Shown piece by piece: positions 33,568 through 33,592 of a DNA stretch of 33,592 nucleotides. The stretch lies in assembly GCF_946221515.1 (NCBI RefSeq), contig NZ_CAMJVK010000013.1, positions 1 through 33,592 on the forward strand, written 5' to 3'. The stretch is from an uncultured Fenollaria sp. (GTDB taxonomy: Bacteria; Bacillota; Clostridia; Tissierellales; Peptoniphilaceae). The stretch's first letter is position 1. Each line of letters starts with the position of its first letter. The position numbers and the translations under genes are program-made. The notes beneath the pieces are model-generated. The model was not told the origin of the DNA. It was given only the letters and a program-made list of their open reading frames with translations, and did no database searches.

Positions 33568-33592
33568 ACGCCTTGAGAAAGAAAAAGTATGC
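33561..33592 (+). CDS. IS3-family OrfB, first codons only (partial)
   Basis: In the -1 frame relative to orfA, the A7 run (33557-33563) leads into an open frame, KLDALRKKKY, up to the window edge. This is the expected start of the OrfB part of the fused transposase, which carries the DDE catalytic domain. Only about ten codons are visible. Confidence 0.55.

Larger units (their letters stand above)
33046..33592 (+). mobile_element. IS3-family insertion sequence (IS150-like), left part, truncated by window edge
   Basis: Starts with a TG-beginning terminal inverted repeat (33046-33065) typical of IS3/IS150 ends, then orfA with helix-turn-helix features, an A7 slippery run, and the first codons of orfB in the -1 frame. 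The right end and target duplication lie outside the window. It inserted immediately downstream of rpsI in the same orientation. Confidence 0.85.

Noticed and set aside
1..33592. CRISPR array, toxin-antitoxin, restriction or prophage genes
   Set aside because: No regularly spaced repeats and no genes of those families on either strand; the window is core genome plus one IS end.

Overview
This is a low-GC, AT-rich stretch of an anaerobic Firmicutes chromosome. The gene families (Rnf complex, ECF folate uptake, clostridial-style long PBP2, a pyruvate kinase with an extra C-terminal swivelling domain, an apparent selenocysteine tRNA) fit Clostridia/Tissierellia. A Peptoniphilaceae-like organism is my best guess, but it is inference from gene content and base composition, not from a database match. 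Almost everything is ordinary, tightly packed core genome. The accessory parts are a copy of an IS3-family element entering at the right edge and a poorly characterised minus-strand membrane gene.

Layout. (1) 1-384: the 3' end of a tRNA with the bacterial tRNA-Sec architecture, its terminator, and a 343-base gap before polA. The gap holds a convergent minus-strand transcription unit with a consensus promoter, a 10-bp hairpin and a terminator, which looks like a small RNA of about 80 nt, and an AT-rich dyad. (2) 385-5695: polA, coaE, a membrane-anchored lytic transglycosylase and an oligopeptide-type lipoprotein, overlapping one another. (3) 5747-10729: the complete rnfCDGEAB operon with its own promoter, followed by a strong hairpin. 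(4) 10796-19591: NusG-II protein, Gx transporter, radC, mreC, mreD, a very long PBP2, and the TIGR03960/TIGR03936 radical-SAM pair. Most junctions overlap or are a few bases apart. mreB is missing from its usual place between radC and mreC. (5) 19616-20412: promoter, THF riboswitch, folT, terminator. (6) 20424-23073: a minus-strand unit (DUF4190 protein, lgt, DUF2812-like membrane protein) ending at a terminator facing folT. (7) 23109-32055: dnaE, pfkA, pyk, dCMP deaminase, mscL, pepF. (8) 32073-33004: promoter, leader, rplM-rpsI. (9) 33046-33592: left end of an IS3-family element, truncated by the window edge.

How the genes relate. Rnf couples reduced ferredoxin and NAD to an ion gradient. 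The adjacent NusG-II/Gx pair often travels with redox or Rnf genes. The mreCD/PBP2 block plus the lytic transglycosylase serves cell-wall growth. polA and dnaE serve replication and repair. pfkA and pyk are the two control points of glycolysis. Lgt lipidates lipoproteins such as the peptide-binding protein at 4154.

The best candidates for something new are the unassigned minus-strand small RNA next to tRNA-Sec (92-206), the IS-end hairpin that would mask the transposase ribosome-binding site on read-through mRNA (33048-33082), the MscL with an appended zinc ribbon, and the pyruvate kinase whose phosphohistidine-type motif carries Gln. I did not find a clearly novel multi-gene system.
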